A stretch of DNA of 34,345 bases from an uncultured Eubacteriales bacterium (GCA_900546215.1 URCD01000015.1:1-34345); one strand, 5' to 3'. Shown: positions 16,996 through 25,579, counted from the stretch's first letter. Program-made: numbers and translations. Notes: generated from the letters alone by a model not told the origin.

Positions 16996-19107
16996 TTACT
17001 TATCAGCGTCTTTAACTGAAAAGTTAAGTCTGCCGTGGTCGTCAATCTCAAGAAGCTTAACTCTTACTTTGTCGCCGACATTAACAACGTCCTCGACCTT
17101 TGCCGTTCTCTTTTCAGCAAGCTTAGAGATATGAACAAGGCCTTCCTTACCAGGAGCAATCTCAACAAACGCACCGAAAGTCATAAGTCTTGTAACTGTT
17201 CCATCATATGTCTTTCCGGGTTCAGGATTAAGCACGATAAGGTTAATCATATCCATAGCCTTCTGAATGTTTGCCATATCAGTACCCTTTATGAATATTC
17301 TTCCGTCATCCTCTGTATCAATTTCGCACTGGCTTTCCTCAATAATCTTTTTGATTACCTTTCCTCTCGCGCCGATAACCTCAGCAATCTTCTCTACGTC
17401 GATTGTCATTGTAGCCATCTTAGGTGCATAAGGAGAAAGCTCTTTTCTGGGTTCCTCAATTGCTTTAAGCATACATTCGTCAAGAATATAGTTTCTTGCC
17501 CTGTGTGTCTGTGCGAGTGCCTCTTCAATAATTCTGAATGTAAGGCCGTGTATCTTCATATCCATCTGGATAGCTGTTATTCCTTCCTTTGTTCCGGCAA
17601 CTTTGAAATCCATGTCACCAAAGAAGTCCTCAAGCCCCTGAATGTCTGTAAGCATTACAAAATCATCATCATTATCACCCGTAACAAGACCTACGGATAT
17701 ACCTGCAACAGGGCGTTTAATAGGAACGCCGGCAGCCATAAGTGAAAGTGTGCTTCCGCAGATACTTGCCTGTGAGGTTGAACCGTTGGAGCTTAATATA
17801 TCTGACACAAGTCTGATTGCATACGGGAATTCTTCCTCACTTGGAATAACAGGAAGAAGCGCTCTTTCTGCAAGAGCTCCATGTCCGATTTCACGTCTTC
17901 CCGGTCCTCTGGATGTCTTTGCCTCACCCGTTGAGAAGCCTGGCATATTATAGTGGTGAATATATCTTTTTGAAATTTCAGCTGTATCAAGTCCGTCGAG
18001 CCTCTGAATTTCACTCATTGCTCCAAGTGTTGTAACAGTAAGAGCCTGTGTCTGGCCTCTCTTAAATAAAGCTGATCCATGTGTTCTTGGAAGAATGTCA
18101 ACCTCAGCTGTAAGTGGTCTGATATCCTCAAGGCCACGTCCGTCAGGACGCTTGTGCTCTCTTAAAATCATTCTTCTTACAGTCATCTTTTCAAATTTAT
18201 AAATAGTTTCATCAATAAGCGCGGGTATATCTGTCTCCTCGTCAACAAGAGCGGCAACGGCATCTGTAAGCTCTTCGTTTACTTTCGCTGTAATTTCTCT
18301 TATCGCAGCGTCTCTGTCCTGCTTAAGCTCTTTATAAACAGCCGTCTCCATAGCTGCGTCAGTTATAAACTCTGAAATAAGCTTATAAACATCTTCAGGA
18401 ATTACATGCTCTGTATACTCCTGAAGAGGCTTACCCTCTTTAGCGTGAATATCGTTGATAAAATCAATTACCTCGCCGTTTACCTTATGGGCAAGCTTGA
18501 TAGCGTCAAGCATAACGTCATCGGGAATTTCATCAGCGCCTGCCTCAATCATCATTACTTTTTCCTTTGTTGAGGAAACAGTAAGGTTGAGTCTGCTTGA
18601 ATCTCTCTGTGCTGCTGTAGGATTTACAACAAGCTCGCCGTCGCAGTATCCAATTGATACAGAAGACATAGTGTCAACAAAAGGAATATCTGAAATGATA
18701 AGAGCAATAGACGATCCAATCATTGCAGCTATTTCAGGAGAGCAGTCCTGGTCTACTGACATTACAGTTGCAACTATGGCAACGTCATTCCTGTAATCCT
18801 TAGGGAAAAGAGGTCTAAGAGGCCTGTCTATACATCTAGATGTAAGAATTGCCTTTTCACTCGGCCTGCCTTCTCTTTTTATAAAGCCTCCGGGAATTTT
18901 GCCTACTGAATAAAGTCTTTCCTCATAATCAATTGAAAGAGGGAAGAAGTCAATACCATCTCTGGGTTTTTCTGAAGCTGTAGCGGTTACAAGTACTGTT
19001 GTGTCCCCATAATATACGAGGGCCGCTCCGTTTGCGAGTTCGGCAACCCTTCCGATTTCAACCTTGAGTTCACGTCCCGCAAGCTGCGTAGAGTATGTTC
19101 TGTACAT
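16996..19107 (-). CDS. pnp: Polyribonucleotide nucleotidyltransferase (PNPase)
   Basis: Phosphorolytic 3'-to-5' exoribonuclease, a homotrimer central to mRNA turnover. The 703-residue protein has two RNase PH domains (the first from QLAGRELKVEIGR, the second from HKRPDGRGLEDIRPL) separated by the helical domain. Then come a KH domain with IGARGKVIKKI and a C-terminal S1 domain (GTVTRLMTFGAFVEI). I use ATG at 19107, which gives the normal MYRTYS-type start and has AAGGAGA upstream; the frame can be extended about 20 codons but without a good site. It follows rpsO, as in many bacteria. A terminator and a long nested hairpin fill the 293-base gap between them and probably control expression. Confidence 0.98.
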   Translation of the reverse strand: MYRTYSTQLAGRELKVEIGRVAELANGAALVYYGDTTVLVTATASEKPRDGIDFFPLSIDYEERLYSVGKIPGGFIKREGRPSEKAILTSRCIDRPLRPLFPKDYRNDVAIVATVMSVDQDCSPEIAAMIGSSIALIISDIPFVDTMSSVSIGYCDGELVVNPTAAQRDSSRLNLTVSSTKEKVMMIEAGADEIPDDVMLDAIKLAHKVNGEVIDFINDIHAKEGKPLQEYTEHVIPEDVYKLISEFITDAAMETAVYKELKQDRDAAIREITAKVNEELTDAVAALVDEETDIPALIDETIYKFEKMTVRRMILREHKRPDGRGLEDIRPLTAEVDILPRTHGSALFKRGQTQALTVTTLGAMSEIQRLDGLDTAEISKRYIHHYNMPGFSTGEAKTSRGPGRREIGHGALAERALLPVIPSEEEFPYAIRLVSDILSSNGSTSQASICGSTLSLMAAGVPIKRPVAGISVGLVTGDNDDDFVMLTDIQGLEDFFGDMDFKVAGTKEGITAIQMDMKIHGLTFRIIEEALAQTHRARNYILDECMLKAIEEPRKELSPYAPKMATMTIDVEKIAEVIGARGKVIKKIIEESQCEIDTEDDGRIFIKGTDMANIQKAMDMINLIVLNPEPGKTYDGTVTRLMTFGAFVEIAPGKEGLVHISKLAEKRTAKVEDVVNVGDKVRVKLLEIDDHGRLNFSVKDADK

Positions 19108-19149
19108 AATTAATCTCCTTTTTGATTTATATTTAAGAAGACATGTGTA

Positions 19150-19242
19150 ACTCACATAAACATACATGTGTTAAGCCATAACACCATAAAAAGACCGGCG
19201 CTCCGGCGCAAACCTTTCTATGGTGTCATTATTTATGTGAGT
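19150..19242 (-). promoter_or_regulatory. Nested hairpin in the pnp 5' leader, candidate autoregulatory element
   Basis: Three nested inverted repeats in the rpsO-pnp gap. The outer stem is a perfect 11 base pairs (19150-19160 with 19232-19242, ACTCACATAAA/TTTATGTGAGT). The middle stem is 8 base pairs (19181-19188 with 19219-19226, ACACCATA/TATGGTGT). The tip has a GC-rich core made of tandem CCGGCGC copies at 19195-19201 and 19203-19209. A second pair of ACATGT palindromes (19141-19146 and 19164-19169) overlaps the 3' arm and could form an alternative hairpin closer to the ribosome binding site. In Escherichia coli a long leader stem is cut by RNase III and lets PNPase repress itself; a similar role here is inference. 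Confidence 0.6.
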
Positions 19243-19268
19243 ACATCCTTATCTTCCGTTTAACCTGT

Positions 19269-19306
19269 AAAAAAAAACCGGCCATACAGGAAAGCCGTAT
19301 GTCCGG
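19269..19306 (-). terminator. Terminator or attenuator between rpsO and pnp
   Basis: Stem CCGG-x-CATAC with GTATG-x-CCGG (19278-19306, one internal mismatch) and a short loop, followed in the minus transcript by nine T residues (19269-19277). It is a strong intrinsic terminator just after rpsO. As no clear pnp promoter is visible further down, partial readthrough may be what feeds pnp. Confidence 0.88.
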
Positions 19307-19400
19307 ATTTTTTATTTGGAATATACGCCTTTAAAAGCGCAAAGCAAAACCTGTGTTTTAGAGAGCACGCATATCCCTCTCAAATTTTCAAAGAATGTTA

Positions 19401-19667
19401 TTACTTTCTTAATCCTAACTCGCTAATAAGAGCACGGTATCTTTCGATATCAGAATCCTTAAGATAGTTTAATAATCCTCTTCTTTGACCAACCATCTTT
19501 AAAAGACCTCTTCTTGAGTGGTGGTCTTTCTTATGCTCCTTAAGGTGCTCTGTGAGAAGCTCAATTCTTGCTGTTAAAAGAGCAACCTGTACCTCAGGAG
19601 AACCCGTGTCATTAGGTGTTCTTCCGTATTTTTCAATAATTTCCTGCTTGTTAATTGTTGCTTTCAT
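19401..19667 (-). CDS. rpsO: 30S ribosomal protein S15
   Basis: Primary 16S rRNA-binding protein of the small-subunit platform, 88 residues as is usual. The family core is plain: YGRTPNDTGSPEVQVALLT, then HKKDHHSRRGLLKMVGQRRGLLNYL. AGGAGG lies nine bases before the ATG. It has its own promoter at 19764-19792, which overlaps the end of ribF, and a strong terminator after it, so it can be made independently of the rimP-ribF genes. Confidence 0.99.
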   Translation of the reverse strand: MKATINKQEIIEKYGRTPNDTGSPEVQVALLTARIELLTEHLKEHKKDHHSRRGLLKMVGQRRGLLNYLKDSDIERYRALISELGLRK

Positions 19668-19757
19668 TTTAAAAATCCTCCTAAATATATCTTTATATTA
19701 ACGCCCTAGGCTAAGCCGCGGTTGGAGATTCCGTCTGCTGAACCCGGGTTTATTAAC
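19668..19757 (-). promoter_or_regulatory. rpsO 5' leader, possible S15 autoregulatory region
   Basis: About 90 bases between the predicted start of transcription and the rpsO ATG. It contains the palindrome AACCCGGGTT (19741-19750), CCGCGG and CCTAGG palindromes, and a weak AT hairpin at 19684-19699 directly before the AGGAGG. S15 commonly binds its own leader in other bacteria, but I cannot fold a known S15-binding motif here by eye, so function is inference. Confidence 0.3.
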
Positions 19758-19763
19758 TATTGC

Positions 19764-19792
19764 AGTATAGCATATATATTTTTACTTTTCAA
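19764..19792 (-). promoter_or_regulatory. Promoter of rpsO, overlapping the 3' end of ribF
   Basis: Minus-strand -35 TTGAAA at 19787-19792, 17-base spacer, and -10 TATACT at 19764-19769 with an upstream TGC (extended -10). The -35 lies inside the last codons of ribF (stop at 19782-19784). Confidence 0.8.
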
Positions 19793-20759
19793 CTGTTTTG
19801 TAGGCTGTTTCAAAATTTTCTTTCCAATATTTGTACTTTTCGGAAAGAAAGTAATTCTTAGCGCTTACCGCGTCATTCGCAAGCTGCTCCCTCAGTGCGT
19901 CTACACTGGGAAATTTATGCTCGTCCCTTATCCAGTTAAAGAAAAAGGTAAGTATAGGCTCGCCGTAAATCACCTTATCAAATCCAAAAAGATTTGTTTC
20001 AACAGTCTTGTGCTTCCCGTTTACAGTTGGATTATATCCGACATTTGTCATACCATAATACAGCTTTCCCTCATAAACAGTAGCCGTTGCATATACTCCG
20101 TTTGGAGGAAACAGCTTGTCCTCATGGGCAAGTATATTGACTGTGGGAAAACCAAGCTGTCTGCCAAGTCTTTTACCTTCGGCCACATGTCCGTATATAT
20201 AATACGGCTCAGTGAGCAGACGGTTCGCTCCGTCAACATCCTTATTTACCAAGCACTCTCTTATTTTAGTGCTGCTGACCCTCTCGCCGTTATAAATTAC
20301 ATTTGGTACAAATACGGTTTTTACTCCGTATTCTTCTCCAAGCTTTTCAAGAAGCCTGTAGTCCCCTTTATTCATTCGACCGAACCTGTAGTCATAGCCT
20401 ACTACAAGAACCTTGCAGTTTAGTTTTTTAAAAACCAGCTCCACTGCAAAATCCTCCGGAGACGTGGAGGCAAACTCTTTATCAAATGGATATTCTATAT
20501 ATGTATCCACTCCCATTTTCTCCACAGCAATTTTCTTTTCCTCTGGAGACATAATGAGTGCATTGTTTTCCCTGTCACCGAAAATAAACATAGGGTGTGG
20601 CTTGAATGTAAAAACAACTGATTTAAGATTTTCTTTTTCAGCGTACTCTTTTGTCGTTTCTATCAATCTTCTGTGTCCCATATGCACACCGTCAAAGTTA
20701 CCCAGGGTAACCGCTGTCGGTCTGCTCTGTTCAATTTCGCTGTTCGTTATATGTTCCAT
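19782..20759 (-). CDS. ribF: Bifunctional riboflavin kinase / FMN adenylyltransferase
   Basis: Makes FMN from riboflavin and FAD from FMN. The 325-residue protein has an N-terminal nucleotidyltransferase domain (LGNFDGVHMGHR, FTFKPHP, GYDYRFG, and SSTKIRECL near the domain end). A C-terminal riboflavin kinase domain follows (GKRLGRQLGFPTVN, PPNGVYA, TNVGYNPT, VETNLFGFD). The AAGGAGA site overlaps the truB stop, with 12 bases between frames. The truB-ribF order is the same as in many Firmicutes nusA-infB clusters. Confidence 0.97.
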   Translation of the reverse strand: MEHITNSEIEQSRPTAVTLGNFDGVHMGHRRLIETTKEYAEKENLKSVVFTFKPHPMFIFGDRENNALIMSPEEKKIAVEKMGVDTYIEYPFDKEFASTSPEDFAVELVFKKLNCKVLVVGYDYRFGRMNKGDYRLLEKLGEEYGVKTVFVPNVIYNGERVSSTKIRECLVNKDVDGANRLLTEPYYIYGHVAEGKRLGRQLGFPTVNILAHEDKLFPPNGVYATATVYEGKLYYGMTNVGYNPTVNGKHKTVETNLFGFDKVIYGEPILTFFFNWIRDEHKFPSVDALREQLANDAVSAKNYFLSEKYKYWKENFETAYKTVEK

Positions 20760-20771
20760 AACAAAATCTCC

Positions 20772-21680
20772 TTACAACATAAGCCGGACAGGTTTTATAA
20801 AAAAGCTGTCCTTATCTTTATCATAGCTGTAGGCATAAATACCGACTAGTTTTTCTTCACTGTCATAGCCAAGAACAGTTTCTCCCTGCTTTGGTTCTCC
20901 GCTGCAGGTGAAATATGCACTGTATATTTTTCCGCCGTTATACAGATATTTTGAAGCTTTTTGGCTGACTGTTACTTTTTTGTATCCAACGAGTACATTT
21001 TCAGGTGAAATTATAAAATCAGATACCGTGTTGTCCTTTGCGGCACTTTTAAGCTCGTCAAGCTTTACAGCATTCTCAAGTTTAAAATATCCGCTGGCCG
21101 TTCTTGTCAGGGCAGACATATAAGCGCCCCAGCCGAGTTTTTTTCCAATATCGCTGCATAAGGTTCTTATATATGTTCCCTTGGAGCAGTCAACATCTAT
21201 TATTGCCTTATCAGGAGGCATTAATTCAGCAATTTTTATATCAAAAATTTCTATTTTTCTTTCTTTTCTCTCTATTTCCTTGCCTTCTCTTGCAAGTTCA
21301 TAAAGTTTTTTTCCGTTTACCTTAATAGCAGAATACATCGGAGGCACCTGTGTCTGCACACCTATGAAGCTATTTACAGCGTCTTCAAGGCTGTCGGCAC
21401 TGAATTTATATTCAAAACGTTCTGTAATCTCTCCGGAAGCGTCCTGTGTTGTAGTCTCAGCTCCAAAAGTTATTTCCGCCCTATAGGATTTTCTTTCAGC
21501 CATTATATAGTCTGCCAGCTTTGTTGCAGACCCTATACATACAGGCAGAACTCCCTCCGCATCCGGGTCGAGTGTTCCCGTATGACCAACCTTTTTTATA
21601 TTAAGCGTCTTTCTGACAACGGCAACAACATCGTGCGAGGTATATCCCTTTTCCTTGTAAATATTGATTACTCCGTCCAA
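20772..21680 (-). CDS. truB: tRNA pseudouridine(55) synthase
   Basis: Makes pseudouridine 55 in the T-loop of tRNAs. The 302-residue protein has catalytic Asp38 in HTGTLDPDAEG, YRAEI in the following strand, PPMYSAIKVNGKKLYELAR, and a C-terminal PUA-like region. The start is TTG at 21680, seven bases after GGAGG, which itself lies within the last codons of nrnA; only two bases separate the nrnA stop from this start. Position between nrnA and ribF fits the conserved cluster. Confidence 0.97.
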   Translation of the reverse strand: MDGVINIYKEKGYTSHDVVAVVRKTLNIKKVGHTGTLDPDAEGVLPVCIGSATKLADYIMAERKSYRAEITFGAETTTQDASGEITERFEYKFSADSLEDAVNSFIGVQTQVPPMYSAIKVNGKKLYELAREGKEIERKERKIEIFDIKIAELMPPDKAIIDVDCSKGTYIRTLCSDIGKKLGWGAYMSALTRTASGYFKLENAVKLDELKSAAKDNTVSDFIISPENVLVGYKKVTVSQKASKYLYNGGKIYSAYFTCSGEPKQGETVLGYDSEEKLVGIYAYSYDKDKDSFFIKPVRLML

Positions 21681-21682
21681 AA

Positions 21683-22639
21683 TTATACCTCCAAGGCATT
21701 TTTAAGCTCAGCTATAACCTTCGGCATAATTTCTTCAAAACTGCCGAATATGGTACATCCGCTTGCCCTAACATGACCGCCTCCGCCGAATTTAACAGCT
21801 ATTTCCGACACGTTTACTGCTTCATTAGACCGCATGCTTACCTTAATTTCACCGGCCTTTTTTTCATAAAAAAACACAGCGGCGTCAACCCCGTCGGTGT
21901 TTTTTACATAAGATACGACAGCATCAACATCCTTCGGCTCAGCCCCTACTCGTTTCATTTCTTCTATTGAAAGCATTGATACCGCAAGGCGTCCGTTACA
22001 TTCCAAATACATATTATCAATAGCCGCTCCAAGTGCTTTAGCCTCCACTATAGAGTGGGAGTAGAACAGCTTTTCCTGTATCTCAGTAAACGGAATATTA
22101 TATGTCATAAGTTCTCCGGCGATTTTCATCGTGTACGGACTAGTACATGAGTGTTTAAAACAGCCTGTATCAAATATTATTCCGGTATAAATTGCATAGG
22201 CTATATTTTTATCTATCTGACACCATCCGTCAAGCAGGCGGTAAATAATTTCACTTGTTGATGACGCCTCAGCGTCAACATAATTATATGTCCCAAAATA
22301 GTTATTGCTTATATGGTGGTCAATATTCACTGTACATGTATTTTTAACAAGTGAAGCATTTTTCCCTAGTCTATTGTCATCCCCACAGTCTAAGGAAATG
22401 AACAAATCAAAATCCTCATTAGGTTCATCCTGAAGAGCATTTTCCGAATATGGAATTGTTCTGAAGTTCTCCGGTATCTCCTCAAGGAATACCTTTGTTT
22501 TCTTGCCAATTTTGTTAAGCGCCATAGCCACGGCGCAACAAGACGCCACGGCGTCGCCATCCGGACTTATATGCCCGGCTATGGCGATACTGCGGCTGTT
22601 TTCTATGACCTCACGTATCTGTTCAATACTGTTATTCAT
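21683..22639 (-). CDS. nrnA: Bifunctional oligoribonuclease / pAp phosphatase (DHH family)
   Basis: Degrades short RNA oligonucleotides to mononucleotides and dephosphorylates 3'-phosphoadenosine 5'-phosphate. The 318-residue protein has DHH-domain motifs in order: AGHISPDGDAVAS, SLDCGD, NIDHHISN and the later aspartate in IIFDTG. The DHHA1 domain with KFGGGGHVRASG follows. The ATG overlaps the end of rbfA by eight bases (ATGAATAA), so the two are translationally coupled. Its place between rbfA and truB matches other Firmicutes. Confidence 0.95.
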   Translation of the reverse strand: MNNSIEQIREVIENSRSIAIAGHISPDGDAVASCCAVAMALNKIGKKTKVFLEEIPENFRTIPYSENALQDEPNEDFDLFISLDCGDDNRLGKNASLVKNTCTVNIDHHISNNYFGTYNYVDAEASSTSEIIYRLLDGWCQIDKNIAYAIYTGIIFDTGCFKHSCTSPYTMKIAGELMTYNIPFTEIQEKLFYSHSIVEAKALGAAIDNMYLECNGRLAVSMLSIEEMKRVGAEPKDVDAVVSYVKNTDGVDAAVFFYEKKAGEIKVSMRSNEAVNVSEIAVKFGGGGHVRASGCTIFGSFEEIMPKVIAELKNALEV

Positions 22640-23012
22640 AGAGTTCTCCCTCCCCTACGGGCGGCTCTGAACTGATTTTTTCGATAAGCTTTGACATCTT
22701 TATTCCGTACTCAACGGAGTCATCAAGTTTAAACGTGAGCTCCGGTGTTATACGCAGATTTATTCTTTCAGCAAGGAGATGGCGTATAAATCCAGACGCA
22801 CTTTTAAGACCCTTCATTACATTAGCCTTCTCTTCATCGTTACCAAGAACGCTTATAAATACCTTGCAGTATTTGAGGTCCTGGGTTGTCTCAACTCTAA
22901 GAACCGAAGTCAATACTCCAATCCTTGGGTCCTTTAACTCTCCTCTAATAATGTTGGCCAGTTCTCTTGTTATCTCATCGTTAACTCTGGTCATTCTGTT
23001 ATTTTTCTTCAT
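22632..23012 (-). CDS. rbfA: Ribosome-binding factor A
   Basis: Small KH-fold protein needed for late 30S maturation and 16S 5'-end processing. The 126-residue protein has the N-terminal RVNDEITRELANI segment, KDPRIG, KYCKVFISVLG, and ELTFKLDDSVEYGIKMSKLI, all in the family order. It has an AGGTGA site just before the ATG, starts 18 bases after infB, and overlaps nrnA at its end. Confidence 0.97.
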   Translation of the reverse strand: MKKNNRMTRVNDEITRELANIIRGELKDPRIGVLTSVLRVETTQDLKYCKVFISVLGNDEEKANVMKGLKSASGFIRHLLAERINLRITPELTFKLDDSVEYGIKMSKLIEKISSEPPVGEGELYE

Positions 23013-23030
23013 AAAATCACCTGCCGTTTT

Positions 23031-25553
23031 TTATCTGGGCACCTCAACCATTAAGAAAGCTTCGGCAATGTCGCCCTCTTTCAAATCGTTGAATTTCTTA
23101 AATACAAGACCACATTCATAGCCTGTGTTAACTTCCTTAACATCATCCTTAAATCTCTTAAGTGACTCAAGCTCGCCTTCATAAACTACGATGTTATCGC
23201 GGAGTATACGTACCTGAGCGTTTCTTACAAACTTTCCGTCCAGTATATAGCTTCCTGCAATTGTACCCACTCCTGAAGCTTTGAAAAGCTGGCGAACCTC
23301 TGCATGGCCAATAACCTTTTCCTCATAAACCGGGTCAAGCATACCCTTCATGGCTGCTGTTATATCCTCAATGGCATTGTAAATAACCCTGTAAAGTCTG
23401 ACATCAACCTTTTCCTCATCGGCAAATGTCTTAGCCGTCGGCTCAGGACGAACGTTAAAGCCTATGATAATGGCGTTTGAAGCTGTCGCAAGCATAACAT
23501 CAGACTCTGTTATAGCTCCTACACCGCCATGTATAATTCTTATTCTTACTTCTTCATTTGAAAGCTTTTCAAGACTCTGCTTTACTGCCTCTACCGAGCC
23601 CTGTACGTCAGCCTTTACAACAATATTAAGCTCCTTCATATTGCCTGACTGTATCTGGCTGAACAAATCGTCAAGCGATACCTTTTGAGGAGTATCCTTG
23701 AGCATATCCTTTCTGGACTTTGCAACAACTGATTCGGCAAGCTGGCGGGCCTGTTTCTCGTTAGCTGCAACGTAGAATGTGTCTCCGGCTGCTGGCACCT
23801 CTGAAAGGCCAAGAATTTCAACAGGCTTGGAAGGACCTGCTTTTTTAACTCTTCTGCCCTTATCATCCATCATAGCTCTGATTCTTCCGAAAGCTGCACC
23901 AGCAACAATAGGGTCGCCTACATTTAAAGTACCCTCCTGTACAAGCACAGTCGCTACCGGACCGCGTCCCTTGTCAAGCTGGGCCTCGATTATAGCTCCC
24001 TTTGCGGGCTTGTTTGGATTGGCTTTAAGCTCCTTCATCTCCGCAGTAAGAATAATCATTTCAAGCAGAGTATCTATTCCATCTTTAGTTGAGGCAGAAA
24101 CAGGTACACAAATCGTTTCACCGCCCCAGTCCTCAGATACAAGTCCGTATTCTACAAGCTCCTGTTTTACTCTATCAGGGTTTGCGGAGGGCTTATCCAT
24201 TTTGTTTATTGCAACAATAACCTCAACTCCGGCGGCCTTTGCATGGTTTATCGCTTCCACCGTCTGGGGCATAACGCCGTCGTCAGCAGCTACAACAAGA
24301 ACCGCTATATCTGTTATCTGGGCGCCTCTCATTCTCATGGCTGTAAAAGCCTCATGTCCGGGAGTATCAAGGAATGTTATCGGGCTTCCGTTTATCTGAA
24401 CGGTGTAAGCACCAATATGCTGTGTAATTCCGCCGGCCTCGTTGCTTGTAACGTGGCTGTGTCTGATTGCGTCAAGAAGCGATGTTTTACCGTGGTCAAC
24501 ATGGCCCATAACAACAACTACTGGAGGACGAGATTCAAGCTTGGATTCATCTTCCTCATCCTGCTTGAAAGCTTCCTCGAATATATCTTTCTCTTTTTCT
24601 ATTTCAAATATTACATTATATTCTTCGCCTACGGAAACCGCTGTTTCAAAGTCAACTGACTGGTTAATTGCAGCCATTATTCCCTTTTTCATCAGACATT
24701 TAACAATTTCCGCGCCTGATTTCCCAATTCTTTCTGCTAATTCCTTAACTGTAATTGTCTCTGGAATTTCCAAAAATCTGATTTCAGGTTCTTCCTCTTT
24801 AACAGGCTCAACAACCGGAGGAGGTGCAGGTTTATTATTTTTCTTGTTGTTCTGATTATTTTTATTCTGAAAATTCTTATTTCCTTGATTGTTCCTATTG
24901 TTAGAACCGTACTGATTGTTTCTGTTATTCTGGCCGTTTTGATTGTTCTGGCCGCCCCTGTTGTTTTGTCCATTCTGATTATTCTGGCCGCCTCTGTTGT
25001 TCTGTGTGTTCTGATTGTTCCTATTGTTCTGGCCATTCTGGTTGTTCTGGCCATTCTGATTGTTCTGGCCGCCTCTGTTGTTCTGGCCATTCTGATTGTT
25101 CTGGCCGCTCCTGTTATTTTGGCTGTTTCTGTTGTTCTGATTATTTTGAACGCCTCTGTTATTTGAGCTGTTCTTGTTGTTAACGCCGCTTTCAGCAGCT
25201 CTAATATTTTGTTTCGGCTGTTCTTGTCTGGAAGGCTGAGGCTTTCTTTCTTGGCTTCCTGTCTTTATGTCCTTTTTAGGTTCGGATTTCTTATGGACAT
25301 CTTTTGCAGCATCATTTTTTTGTTCCTGAGCCTTCTCGGAAGTCTTACTTACCTCATTTTTCACAGGAGCTTTACTTTCTTCTTTCTTTTCATCTTTTGA
25401 ACTCATAAGGTTTTGAACCTTTTTAGCGCATTCCTCATCAACAGATGACATATGGTTATTTACCTCAATACCGAGCTCTTTTAACCTATCTATAAGTTCC
25501 TTGTTGCTTATATTTAACTGTTTAGCTATTTCATATACACGTTTCTTAGCCAA
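23031..25553 (-). CDS. infB: Translation initiation factor IF-2
   Basis: GTPase that delivers initiator tRNA to the 30S subunit and promotes subunit joining. About 840 residues. The order is: an N-terminal helical IF2_N domain (KKRVYEIAKQLNIS), a long disordered linker with a Lys/Glu part and an Asn/Gln/Gly repeat part (about residues 125-242), a second IF2_N domain, the G domain, then domains II-IV. G-domain motifs are GHVDHGKTS (from residue 350), DTPGHEAF and NKMDK. I prefer TTG at 25553 as start: it yields the family-typical MAKKRVYE and lies just after GGAGGTGG. An upstream ATG at 25568 would add five residues, but it overlaps that binding site. Confidence 0.97.
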   Translation of the reverse strand: MAKKRVYEIAKQLNISNKELIDRLKELGIEVNNHMSSVDEECAKKVQNLMSSKDEKKEESKAPVKNEVSKTSEKAQEQKNDAAKDVHKKSEPKKDIKTGSQERKPQPSRQEQPKQNIRAAESGVNNKNSSNNRGVQNNQNNRNSQNNRSGQNNQNGQNNRGGQNNQNGQNNQNGQNNRNNQNTQNNRGGQNNQNGQNNRGGQNNQNGQNNRNNQYGSNNRNNQGNKNFQNKNNQNNKKNNKPAPPPVVEPVKEEEPEIRFLEIPETITVKELAERIGKSGAEIVKCLMKKGIMAAINQSVDFETAVSVGEEYNVIFEIEKEKDIFEEAFKQDEEDESKLESRPPVVVVMGHVDHGKTSLLDAIRHSHVTSNEAGGITQHIGAYTVQINGSPITFLDTPGHEAFTAMRMRGAQITDIAVLVVAADDGVMPQTVEAINHAKAAGVEVIVAINKMDKPSANPDRVKQELVEYGLVSEDWGGETICVPVSASTKDGIDTLLEMIILTAEMKELKANPNKPAKGAIIEAQLDKGRGPVATVLVQEGTLNVGDPIVAGAAFGRIRAMMDDKGRRVKKAGPSKPVEILGLSEVPAAGDTFYVAANEKQARQLAESVVAKSRKDMLKDTPQKVSLDDLFSQIQSGNMKELNIVVKADVQGSVEAVKQSLEKLSNEEVRIRIIHGGVGAITESDVMLATASNAIIIGFNVRPEPTAKTFADEEKVDVRLYRVIYNAIEDITAAMKGMLDPVYEEKVIGHAEVRQLFKASGVGTIAGSYILDGKFVRNAQVRILRDNIVVYEGELESLKRFKDDVKEVNTGYECGLVFKKFNDLKEGDIAEAFLMVEVPR
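24828..25181 (-). repeat. Degenerate tandem repeat inside infB coding an Asn/Gln/Gly-rich linker
   Basis: In-frame repeats encode units such as QNNQNGQNNRGG (12 residues, 36 bases) with variants, best ordered in about 24900-25120. The encoded stretch is nearly free of hydrophobic residues and carries scattered Arg and Lys. It begins after a Lys/Glu-rich spacer and ends in a Lys-Pro segment before the second IF2_N domain. Such repeats can vary in copy number between strains by slippage. Confidence 0.9.
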
Positions 25554-25579
25554 ATACTCCACCTCCATACCGATGGGAT

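Noticed and set aside
17035..17745. Plus-strand frame of 236 codons opposite pnp
   Set aside because: Complement shadow of a clear PNPase coding region; Cys/Ser/Leu/Asn-rich composition without domain or binding site.
19722..20423. Plus-strand frame of 233 codons opposite ribF
   Set aside because: Lies almost wholly antisense to ribF, which has all expected motifs; translation has no recognisable family features.
24885..25166. Plus-strand frame encoding a very hydrophobic Val/Ile/Leu-rich peptide of 93 residues, resembling a membrane protein
   Set aside because: It is the antisense of the Asn/Gln repeat of infB: AAC/CAG-type codons read backwards give hydrophobic codons. No ribosome binding site or family match.
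24828..25181. Regular repeats that could suggest a CRISPR array
   Set aside because: Units are in frame, degenerate, without unique spacers, and lie inside infB.
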